From an uncultured Candidatus Melainabacteria bacterium (GTDB lineage: Bacteria; Cyanobacteriota; Vampirovibrionia; Gastranaerophilales; Gastranaerophilaceae), in contig CANNUY010000027.1 of the NCBI GenBank assembly GCA_947525005.1, forward strand, positions 1-5,028: a stretch of DNA of 5,028 nucleotides. Direction: 5' to 3'. The notes below the pieces were generated by a model. It was not told the origin of the DNA, ran no database searches, and saw nothing but the letters and a program-made list of their open reading frames with translations. Positions 1-4,978 of this stretch are shown here, one piece after another; position 1 is the first letter of the stretch, and each line of letters opens with the position of its first letter. The translations under genes were made by a program, and so were the position numbers.

Positions 1-7
1 TAATCAT
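1..7 (-). CDS. Possible start of a leftward gene, cut by the window edge
   Basis: On the minus strand an AAAGGTG ribosome binding site (14-20) is followed after 6 nt by ATG (5-7), which then runs out of the window after two codons. Nothing can be said about the product. The spacing and the purine-rich site are typical of a real Bacillota start. If the SEC-C repeat at 115-155 marks the 3' end of the original target gene, this would be the next chromosomal gene downstream of it, in the same direction. The roughly 95 bp between them are AT-rich and hold no other recognisable gene. Confidence 0.3.
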
Positions 8-113
8 TGTTCACACCTTTATTTTACTACATATTTTTAATATTTTGTGGACAAGTTATAAAACTCAAACCAATTTATCTTTTTAAAAATTTAATTTTTT
101 TCCTTATTTTATG

Positions 114-173
114 CTATTTTCCACAACAATTCTTATATTTTTTTCCCGAACCACATAGCAAAACGTTAACTGT
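114..173 (-). pseudogene. SEC-C motif gene tail remnant (left)
   Basis: The minus strand from 158 reads L-CGSGKKYKNCCGK and then TAG (114-116). This is the SEC-C zinc-binding motif (CxCx8CC type) that ends SecA and many small SEC-C proteins. Going upstream, the frame continues only as far as ACA (171-173) before TGA at 174-176, and the canonical first Cys-Pro pair is absent (Leu-Leu here). The body of the protein is therefore missing: this is just the last dozen or so codons of a gene whose 5' part is not adjacent. Upstream of the motif the DNA belongs to an accessory gene on the other strand. It is best read as a displaced gene end left by integration. Confidence 0.6.
115..155 (-). repeat. 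Left copy of 41-bp direct repeat, candidate attL
   Basis: This copy aligns without gaps to 4886-4926 (offset 4771), with 34 of 41 positions identical by eye. The longest identical run is 14 bp at 133-146 (TTATATTTTTTTCC). On the minus strand both copies encode the same SEC-C peptide and stop. The copies flank the decayed accessory genes, the R-M cassette and a recombinase pseudogene, the arrangement expected of attachment sites for an element that inserts in the 3' end of a gene. The assignment as att sites is inference; the repeat itself is directly visible. Confidence 0.6.
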
Positions 174-312
174 TCAAAAATTAATTAATTGTCTTTCAGA
201 TTTTGATCCTGACGCTAAAATTTATTTTTCAAATAATAATGGTTATACATACGGCAATATTTCTGAATGGGATTTCAATGAAAAATACGGAAATGAAGAA
301 GATGAAGACTAA
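169..312 (+). pseudogene. Small phage/ICE-type accessory protein, start codon lost
   Basis: The frame reads TVQKLINCLSDFDPDAKIYF and continues through SNNNGYTYGNISEWDF to an acidic tail (EKYGNEEDED). It resembles, from memory, short phage and integrative-element proteins that begin MTV-x-x-L-I and contain an FDPD turn and an NGYTYG segment; their function is unknown to me. The codon before Thr, where Met would be expected, is TTA (166-168), and no ribosome binding site precedes it. The frame stays open upstream to an ATG at 7, but that stretch crosses the SEC-C repeat and AT-rich flank and encodes a low-complexity Phe/Leu/Ile string, so it is probably not native. The gene appears to have lost its start at the repeat junction. 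Confidence 0.5.
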
Positions 313-400
313 ATATGTTATAAAAGATAATTGGGATGGGCAGGAATGCTACTATGTCGGTATTGATAAAAATGTATTTTTTTTAAGATTCCTGTTGTAA
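302..400 (+). CDS. Small hypothetical protein, possibly frameshifted
   Basis: The reading frame MKTKYVIKDNWDGQECYYVG, followed by IDKNVFFLRFLL, overlaps the end of the preceding accessory gene (stop 310-312), which suggests translational coupling. ATG 293 (MKKMKTK) is an alternative start; purine-rich sequence lies just upstream. I do not recognise the family, but the composition looks coding (NWDG, ECYYVGID). The frame ends soon after a run of eight T (377-384). With one more T it would continue as KIPVVRLSTSID and stop at TAA 421-423, 3 nt before the next gene's ATG. That tidy spacing makes a one-base slip in this run plausible. The protein may therefore be a truncated version of a 40-residue one. 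Confidence 0.35.
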   Translation: MKTKYVIKDNWDGQECYYVGIDKNVFFLRFLL

Positions 401-426
401 GGCTTTCTACATCTATCGATTAAGCA

Positions 427-690
427 ATGATGTTTAATTCTACTGATTCTGTTAAGAAAGTTTATAACGAAGTATCTAATGCCACTTTTAAAATATATCC
501 TGTGTGTCCTATTTGTGGTTAAGATTATTCGGATCCACCTGCTATTTCTAGAAAGGATAATAAATCAAAAATATGTCCTAATTGTGGCACGGGTGAAGCC
601 CTTATGGATTTCATAGATAATATACAAAAAAAAAGACTACAAACTCGTAGTCTTTTTAATTTAAATTTTTATATGTTAAATCTACAATAG
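427..690 (+). pseudogene. Zinc-ribbon accessory protein interrupted by TAA
   Basis: From ATG 427 (or 430) the frame encodes about 30 residues ending in PVCPICG, then TAA (520-522), then continues in the same frame as DYSDPPAISRKDNKSKICPN and CGTGEALMDF. The two CxxC pairs (codons at 505 and 514, and at 574 and 583) form a typical zinc ribbon. The arrangement CPxCG, (S/T)-x-PPA-(I/L)-SR-x-DN, ICPxCG, EAL is one I recognise from small phage and integrative-element proteins of Bacillota with no defined role. The TAA sits where homologues carry a polar residue (Lys, Glu or Arg), so one substitution explains it. Beyond about 623 the frame runs through a terminator hairpin and probably no longer represents the original protein. 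Confidence 0.6.
630..657. terminator. Bidirectional Rho-independent terminator
   Basis: This is a perfect 11-bp stem, AAAAAGACTAC (630-640) with GTAGTCTTTTT (647-657), and a 6-nt loop AAACTC. Read on the minus strand it is followed by a long T run (the complement of A626-A634) and ends the endonuclease transcript; that gene's stop codon (656-658) sits at the base of the stem. Read on the plus strand it has a shorter T tract and would stop transcription from the accessory genes before it runs antisense into the endonuclease gene. Confidence 0.85.
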
Positions 691-1909
691 TTTCAAAATC
701 TTTTGTATTAAAGAAATGTTCTGCGAAGTCTAATGTTTGTGGTGCATTGTGGAATATTTCTCTAATTAATTCTTTTTGTTCTTCAGGTGTTCCTGATCCT
801 CTTTTTAATGTTCTATGACAGGTTGGACATAATTTTACCATATTATTTTCATCGTCCAATTCTTTGTTTGAGCCAATAGAAATAACATGGTGGATTTCAA
901 AATAATATCTACCTGTATTTCTATTAATGTATGATCTATCTTCTATATTATATTTATTCTTACAGCAAACGCATTCATCAGGTGTTAAATACTTTATAGC
1001 TTCTACTAATGCTCTGCTTCTAATAGTTCCTGTTGTATGTTCAAAGTTAAGTTCATTTCTCATTTTCTTAATGTCTTCTTCTGTTATATCTTTTCCAAAG
1101 ACATTAGTTGAATAGAAGTTTAATCTTTCATCCAATAGGTTATTAGCTCTTCTTCTTATATCATCGTTATAGAAAAAGTAAACATTCTTCTCAGGATCTG
1201 GTAATGATAAATGACGAGATAGTGCAAATACTTCTGCCTTATATCCGTTTATCATTCCTATGTTTTCCATGTACCACCAAATATTTAATCTTAGCTGAGT
1301 ATTTCTAGTTCTGATTCCTGCATAATAATCGTGTTGTAATTCTCTAAAATTAATATTTACAACGTTATATGGAATAGATAAATAATCAACTAGCATTCTC
1401 GCTTTTTTAATTTCAAATACAGAATCATAAAAATAATCCTGTGCTATATAATTTGCTGTTGTATCAATACTACCCCTTAGCTCCATATATCCACGAATAA
1501 AAGACTTCTTGTCTTCATTTAATTGTTCATCATAAATCCATTCACAACTCGATACAAGCTTTGCATATAGTTTGTTGTAAAAACTATCATTATTAATATT
1601 CAAATCATTTTCCAAGAGAAAAAAGGCTTGACCACTTACACTAAGTTGAACTCCTAATTCATCTATTATCTTATCCTTAGTATACCAATAAGGATATTGA
1701 CCTGTTTCATGATTTAATGCTTCTATATAATCTCTGTCATATGATTCAAAAGCGATTTCCTTTGTATCTATCTTTTGTGATTTTTTGTATGATGTATAAA
1801 TAAAAATATATTTATTATTCTCTGTAAAAACTCTTCTACTGAAGAATCCACCTAAAAGTATTGGTGGCATATCTTTTTCAAAAAAGTTGCTAACTTTTAA
1901 TACTTCCAT
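656..1909 (-). CDS. HNH-type Type II restriction endonuclease
   Basis: This 417-residue protein is the likely restriction subunit paired with the divergent fused methyltransferase. The C-terminal domain is a clear HNH (beta-beta-alpha-metal) nuclease: zinc-type CxxC at C313 and C316, then EIHH (H340/H341, general base), DDENN (N355/N356), and CPTCH (C361, C364, H365). The two Cys pairs would bind structural zinc, while the His/Asn/His residues bind the catalytic metal. Residues 136-149 (SFIRGYMELRGSID) resemble the first helix of LAGLIDADG/DOD folds, and 160-215 continue with helix- and strand-like segments, so the middle region probably recognises DNA. The N-terminal 130 residues match nothing I know. 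The start ATG at 1907-1909 is fixed by a GAGGTG site 5 nt upstream. The frame is intact. A homing endonuclease is the alternative, but pairing with methyltransferases argues for restriction. Confidence 0.85.
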   Translation of the reverse strand: MEVLKVSNFFEKDMPPILLGGFFSRRVFTENNKYIFIYTSYKKSQKIDTKEIAFESYDRDYIEALNHETGQYPYWYTKDKIIDELGVQLSVSGQAFFLLENDLNINNDSFYNKLYAKLVSSCEWIYDEQLNEDKKSFIRGYMELRGSIDTTANYIAQDYFYDSVFEIKKARMLVDYLSIPYNVVNINFRELQHDYYAGIRTRNTQLRLNIWWYMENIGMINGYKAEVFALSRHLSLPDPEKNVYFFYNDDIRRRANNLLDERLNFYSTNVFGKDITEEDIKKMRNELNFEHTTGTIRSRALVEAIKYLTPDECVCCKNKYNIEDRSYINRNTGRYYFEIHHVISIGSNKELDDENNMVKLCPTCHRTLKRGSGTPEEQKELIREIFHNAPQTLDFAEHFFNTKDFETIVDLTYKNLN

Positions 1910-1914
1910 TAAAA

Positions 1915-1920
1915 CACCTC
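1915..1920 (-). promoter_or_regulatory. Ribosome binding site of the endonuclease gene
   Basis: GAGGTG lies on the minus strand 5 nt before the ATG at 1907-1909 and is preceded by T (TGAGGTG). It decides the start codon. It also nearly coincides with the transcription start predicted from the -10 element at 1927-1932, so the leader would be only about 10-12 nt long. Confidence 0.7.
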
Positions 1921-1926
1921 ATTTAC

Positions 1927-1935
1927 ATTATAACA
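1927..1935 (-). promoter_or_regulatory. Extended -10 promoter of the endonuclease gene
   Basis: The minus strand reads TGTTATAAT, an extended -10 (TGnTATAAT) with a perfect TATAAT hexamer. No good TTGACA-like -35 lies at the right distance (about 1950-1955 reads AAGTAA); a poor TTAGAA occurs at 1954-1959 with a spacer of 21 nt. An extended -10 can work without a -35. Predicted initiation near 1920 falls on the ribosome binding site. It does not overlap the methyltransferase promoter at 1964-1992. Confidence 0.5.
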
Positions 1936-1963
1936 TATTTTTTTTATTTTTACTTCTAATATA

Positions 1964-1992
1964 TTGAATAAAAATATTAATGATGCTATAAT
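1964..1992 (+). promoter_or_regulatory. Sigma-A type promoter of the fused methyltransferase
   Basis: The -35 TTGAAT (1964-1969) and -10 TATAAT (1987-1992) are separated by exactly 17 nt. The predicted start near 1999-2000 gives a leader of about 38-48 nt. This is the closest match to consensus in the window and is stronger on paper than the endonuclease promoter, fitting a need for early methylation. An AT-only 7-bp inverted repeat (1973-1979 with 1989-1995) overlaps the -10, but it is too weak to call an operator. Confidence 0.7.
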
Positions 1993-2028
1993 ATTATCGA
2001 GCTAATAAAATAAAGTCCCTCAAAATAT

Positions 2029-2034
2029 AAGGAG
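2029..2034 (+). promoter_or_regulatory. Ribosome binding site of the methyltransferase gene
   Basis: AAGGAG precedes two candidate ATG codons. It is only 3 nt from ATG 2038 and 12 nt from ATG 2047, so neither spacing is ideal. The protein from 2047 (MQFNVLDLFAGAGG) matches the usual N-terminus of cytosine-5 methyltransferases, where motif I begins a few residues after Met. The real start may therefore be 2047 rather than 2038. Confidence 0.6.
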
Positions 2035-2037
2035 AAG

Positions 2038-3822
2038 ATGATAAATATGCAATTCAATGTTCTTGATTTATTTGCAGGTGCAGGTGGTTTTTCTGCTGGT
2101 CTAGATAAAATTAAAAATATGAAGACAGTTGTTGCAGTTGATTTTGATAAATATGCAACTGAAACTTTTCAAAAGAATTTTAAAGACGCTTATGTAATAA
2201 CAGGTGATTTAACTGATCAAAAAATAAAGGATAAAATCATTAAGGTTTCTAAGGATAGAAAAGTTAATATGATTGTTGGAGGCCCACCATGTCAGGGATT
2301 CAGCCTTAAAGGTAAGAATCTTGGCTTTGATGATCCTAGAAATTTCTTGTTTTTAGAATATTTTGCTTTAGTTAAAGCCATTAAGCCTGAAGTATTTGTT
2401 ATTGAAAATGTTAAGAATATTTTAAATTCAGAAAATGGTTATTTTAAAAATCAAATAATTGAAAAATTCTCATCTTTAGGATATATCATTAATTATGGTG
2501 TACTTAATGCTAAAAACTTTGGCGTTCCGGAAAGTCGAGAAAGGGCAATTATAATTGGTTCTTTAACAAGAAGTATAGACTTACCTGTTGGTGGTAAGAA
2601 ATCTGTTACTGTAAGAGATGCAATTTCTGACTTAGCATATTTGGAATCAGGAGAAGGTATTTTTGAATGCGATTATAAAAATGCTCCTGAATCTGCATAT
2701 CAAAAAAAGTTAAGGGGAAAGAAACTATATAATCACATGGCTACTAATCATTCTAAGGTTGCCTTAGAGAAATTAGCTATGATTCCACCTGAAGGAGACA
2801 AGTCTTCTTTACCTAAAGAACTTCACGGAAAGCAAAAATTTGCTACTACATGGTCAAGGCTTCAATGGGATACATATAGCCCAACAATAGATACAAGATT
2901 TGATACTCCATCTAATGGTAGAAATTCTCATCCATTTTTAAATAGATCTATAACTCCACGTGAAGCTGCTAGAATACAAAGTTTTGATGATGATTTTATC
3001 TTTTACGGTCCGAAAAGTTCTGTTTGTAAACAAATTGGGAATGCTGTTCCTCCACTACTTGGCAAAGCTATAGGTGATGCTGTGGCTTCAGCATATCAAA
3101 CTGAAAGGATTAAAACTGACAATTACGAAATCTATTTAGGTAATGCTTATACAATGTATAAAGAGCTTTTACAAAATAATATGAAAGTTAATCATATTAT
3201 AACTGATCCACCTTATAATATTTCTCAGGATAATAATTTTTCCACAATGAAAAATCCTAGAAAAGGTGTTGATTTCGGAGAATGGGACAAAGATTTCGAC
3301 TTATACAATTGGATTTCTGATTATTCAAATTTATTAGATAAAAATGGTTCGATGATTATTTTCTGTTCTTATAGATTCATCAGTCATATTATTGACAAAT
3401 TAGAGTCTTCAGGTTTAATTGTAAAAGATGTTATAATTTGGAAGAAATCAAACCCTATGCCAAGAAATATTGACAGGCGATATGTTCAAGATACTGAATT
3501 TGCAGTTTGGGCTGTTAATAAAAATGCCAAGTGGATTTTTAATAAGCCAACCGATAAATCATATTTAAGATCTTGCTATGAAACTCCTACGGTTTCAGGC
3601 AAAGAAAAAACCAACCATCCTACTCAAAAGAGTTTGAAATTAATGGAGAATATAATTAAAGTTCATACAAATGAAAATGATATTATTCTTGATCCATTTA
3701 TGGGTAGTGGTTCTACAGGTGTTGCTTCTATCAAAAATAATAGAAAATTTGTCGGTATAGAATTAGATAAGGAATATTTCAATATTGCTAATGATAGATT
3801 AGAAAAAACAAAGTGCGATTAA
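2038..3822 (+). CDS. Fused cytosine-5 / beta-class (N6-adenine) DNA methyltransferase
   Basis: This 594-residue modification enzyme contains two complete SAM-dependent methyltransferases. Residues 1-355 form a cytosine-5 enzyme: motif I DLFAGAGGFS (10-19), motif IV GGPPCQGFS with catalytic C85, motif VI ENV (123-125), motif VIII ESRER (165-169, Glu where Gln is usual), a target-recognition region about 185-300, motif IX around TPREAARIQSF (306-316) and motif X KQIGNAVPP (331-339). Residues 360-594 form a beta-class amino-methyltransferase: DPPYNI (390-395) comes first, HPTQKS lies near its C-terminal third, and motif I DPFMGSGSTG (552-561) and GIELD follow. DPPY favours N6-adenine over N4-cytosine. 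There is no stop or frameshift at the domain junction. Such a pair typically protects the two strands of an asymmetric (Type IIS-like) site. It is divergent from the HNH nuclease with its own promoter; start 2038 or 2047. Confidence 0.92.
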   Translation: MINMQFNVLDLFAGAGGFSAGLDKIKNMKTVVAVDFDKYATETFQKNFKDAYVITGDLTDQKIKDKIIKVSKDRKVNMIVGGPPCQGFSLKGKNLGFDDPRNFLFLEYFALVKAIKPEVFVIENVKNILNSENGYFKNQIIEKFSSLGYIINYGVLNAKNFGVPESRERAIIIGSLTRSIDLPVGGKKSVTVRDAISDLAYLESGEGIFECDYKNAPESAYQKKLRGKKLYNHMATNHSKVALEKLAMIPPEGDKSSLPKELHGKQKFATTWSRLQWDTYSPTIDTRFDTPSNGRNSHPFLNRSITPREAARIQSFDDDFIFYGPKSSVCKQIGNAVPPLLGKAIGDAVASAYQTERIKTDNYEIYLGNAYTMYKELLQNNMKVNHIITDPPYNISQDNNFSTMKNPRKGVDFGEWDKDFDLYNWISDYSNLLDKNGSMIIFCSYRFISHIIDKLESSGLIVKDVIIWKKSNPMPRNIDRRYVQDTEFAVWAVNKNAKWIFNKPTDKSYLRSCYETPTVSGKEKTNHPTQKSLKLMENIIKVHTNENDIILDPFMGSGSTGVASIKNNRKFVGIELDKEYFNIANDRLEKTKCD

Positions 3823-3835
3823 TTCGCATTTTTAT
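3810..3835 (+). terminator. Terminator of the methyltransferase gene
   Basis: The stem AAAGTGCGA (3810-3818) pairs with TCGCATTTT (3824-3832), including one G-T pair, across a 5-nt loop, and a T-rich tail follows. The TAA stop codon (3820-3822) lies in the loop, so the last codons of the gene form part of the hairpin. The GC core is only TGCGA/TCGCA, so strength is moderate. Confidence 0.6.
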
Positions 3836-3866
3836 TTGACTTTTTTTTCTTTTTAAGTGATATGTT
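3836..3866 (+). promoter_or_regulatory. Weak candidate promoter before the small-gene remnant
   Basis: TTGACT (3836-3841) is a good -35. TATGTT (3861-3866) is the nearest -10-like hexamer, at a long 19-nt spacing; GATATG at 17 nt is a poorer alternative. A GGTGA ribosome site (3886-3890) and ATG (3896) follow, so a small transcription unit once started here. Confidence 0.3.
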
Positions 3867-3895
3867 GAATGATTGATGAAAGGTCGGTGATATTT

Positions 3896-3995
3896 ATGTT
3901 TAGAGTTTCTACCTAAGTTTTATACTAAGAAAGAAGTTGAGACATTACCTGTTGAGATTCTAGGTGTAGCTAAAAAACTCGTTAAATATTTATAA
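3896..3995 (+). pseudogene. Frameshifted remnant of a small protein gene
   Basis: ATG at 3896, 5 nt after a GGTGA site, opens a frame that stops after six codons (MFRVST, TAA 3914-3916). A neighbouring frame without a usable start then carries a coding-looking peptide, FLPKFYTKKEVETLPVEILG followed by VAKKLVKYL, ending at TAA 3993-3995. The two halves would join by a one-base shift near 3905-3912. I do not recognise the family. Its place directly before the recombinase would suit an excisionase or regulator, but the sequence shows no helix-turn-helix that I can defend. It could also be a fragment of a longer lost gene. Confidence 0.35.
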
Positions 3996-4031
3996 TAAAA
4001 AAGAACCCACTTTGTCGTGTGAATCCAATGA

Positions 4032-4772
4032 AAAACCAAATTAAAAGTTCTTACTTCATTATTAAATTTTGTTTCAACTCATTATGATTTCAATTTTAAT
4101 AAAGTTAAAAACTTAATGTCTAAGTTTCAGGATACTAATCAAACTCGGAAAGAGCACGACATCTATACTCCTGAGAAATTTAATACATTCCTTAGTGGAG
4201 AAGATGAACTATCATTCAGGTGCTTGTGGGAAACTTTTTATTATAATGGATTAAGAATTAGTGAAGCTCGTGGTCTTACTTGGAACAATGTAGATTTTGA
4301 TAAAAAAACAATTTCTATAAATAAGCAGTTTCAAAGTATTGATAATTACTCTGCTAACTATTATATCTGTGATTTAAAGACACCAAGCAGTTATAGAACT
4401 CTTCCTATCTGTGATGCTCTTTATCAGGATTTAAAGCAGTAACATGATCAAATATCTCAATATAGAAACTATACAGATGACTTCTACTTCTTTGGTGAAT
4501 TTAGTGGTATCATTCCATTATCCTATGCTAAGGTTCGTAGAAGAAAAAGGAAAATAGCAAAGGAAACAGGAGTTAAAGAAATACGATTACATGATTTCAG
4601 ACATTTGTGTACTTCTCTTCTTATTAATACAGGAGCTCCTGTTACTTTGGTTTCTGGATATATGGGACATTCTAGTGTAACAAAAACCCTTAATACTTAC
4701 TCACATATGTTTCATCATGATCTTGATAATATATCTAATTTACTTGATAAAATAACAAAAATTGCTGAATAG
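4032..4772 (+). pseudogene. Tyrosine recombinase (integrase), interrupted and truncated
   Basis: One frame, broken by TAA at 4440-4442, encodes the catalytic half of a phage/ICE-type tyrosine integrase. Catalytic residues are all present: Arg of GLRISEARGL (4254-4256), Lys of DLKTPSSYRTLP (4377-4379), His and Arg of HDFRH (4590-4592, 4599-4601), His of GYMGHSS (4668-4670), and the nucleophile Tyr of NTYSHMF (4698-4700). Homology reaches upstream of ATG 4116 into the core-binding domain (SLLNFVSTHYDFNFNKVKNL), up to a TGA at 4029-4031. ATG 4116 is therefore internal, and the N-terminal arm-binding domain and most of the core-binding domain are gone. Intact relatives are about 370-400 residues; about 245 codons remain. 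The TAA replaces what was probably Lys, Gln or Glu. The gene ends about 115 bp from the right SEC-C repeat, the usual place for an integrase beside its att site. Confidence 0.88.
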
Positions 4773-4884
4773 CATCTCTTTTTTTATATAAAACGTATCT
4801 AACGGCATTTTTTTACTTCAAATTACCTAAATATTGTAATCGGTCAATTCTCACAAACCCTTTTATTTATCTAGGTTTAAGCGA

Positions 4885-4929
4885 TTATTTACCACAGCAT
4901 TGTTTATATTTTTTTCCTGAGCCACAAGT
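4885..4929 (-). pseudogene. SEC-C motif gene tail remnant (right)
   Basis: The minus strand from 4929 reads TCGSGKKYKQCCGK and then TAA (4885-4887), a SEC-C zinc motif with the distal Cys residues intact. Where the family normally has Cys-Pro before CGSG, this copy has TGA-Thr (TGA at 4930-4932). The region upstream on that strand (4933-5028) does not read as a protein of this family. Like the left copy it is a gene end without a body. The intact target gene, if it exists, should lie beyond the right edge of the window. Confidence 0.55.
4886..4926 (-). repeat. Right copy of 41-bp direct repeat, candidate attR
   Basis: This is the partner of 115-155 in the same orientation. Within the 35 best-aligned positions (4892-4926) there are six differences: four are silent in the SEC-C frame and two fall in one codon (Asn in the left copy, Gln here). 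The 112 bp between the integrase stop and this repeat contain no gene or clear hairpin that I can see. Confidence 0.6.
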
Positions 4930-4947
4930 TCATCCTTTTTCAGTATA

Positions 4948-4978
4948 TATAATACTATGAAGTATGTATAGTATTATA
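4948..4978. repeat. Perfect 11-bp inverted repeat
   Basis: TATAATACTAT (4948-4958) and ATAGTATTATA (4968-4978) are exact reverse complements separated by 9 nt (GAAGTATGT). Each arm carries TATAAT, facing outward on opposite strands, so the site could be an operator over divergent -10 elements, a recombinase arm or accessory-protein site, or a weak hairpin. There is no T run long enough for a standard terminator. It lies just outside the right SEC-C repeat, and its function is unknown. Confidence 0.5.

Noticed and set aside
7..168. N-terminal 54 codons of the open frame 7-312 as a membrane or signal segment
   Set aside because: The hydrophobic string comes from AT-rich flank and the antisense of the SEC-C repeat, with no ribosome site at ATG 7.
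203..301. Upstream part of the open frame 203-400 as a longer protein
   Set aside because: It overlaps the 169-312 gene in another frame and encodes a low-complexity Ile/Phe stretch; only the part from about 293 or 302 looks coding.
927..1115. Open frame on the plus strand inside the endonuclease gene
   Set aside because: It lies antisense to the well-supported HNH gene and shows no recognisable motif or ribosome site.
1973..1995. 7-bp inverted repeat over the methyltransferase -10 as an operator or C-box
   Set aside because: It is made only of A and T, is short, and is expected by chance in such DNA; no controller gene is present.
4001..4052. AAGAAC / GTTCTT inverted pair upstream of the recombinase remnant
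   Set aside because: Only 6 bp with a 40-nt gap and no conserved context, so it is not distinguishable from chance.
4116..4442. A stand-alone 108-residue protein starting at ATG 4116
   Set aside because: Integrase homology runs past both its start and its stop in the same frame, so it is the middle of a pseudogene.
4014..4445. Alternative genetic code (TGA as Trp or TAA as sense) to explain the in-frame stops
   Set aside because: The lesions involve both TAA and TGA, whereas the intact methyltransferase uses TGG for Trp, has no internal TGA and ends with TAA; ordinary decay is simpler.
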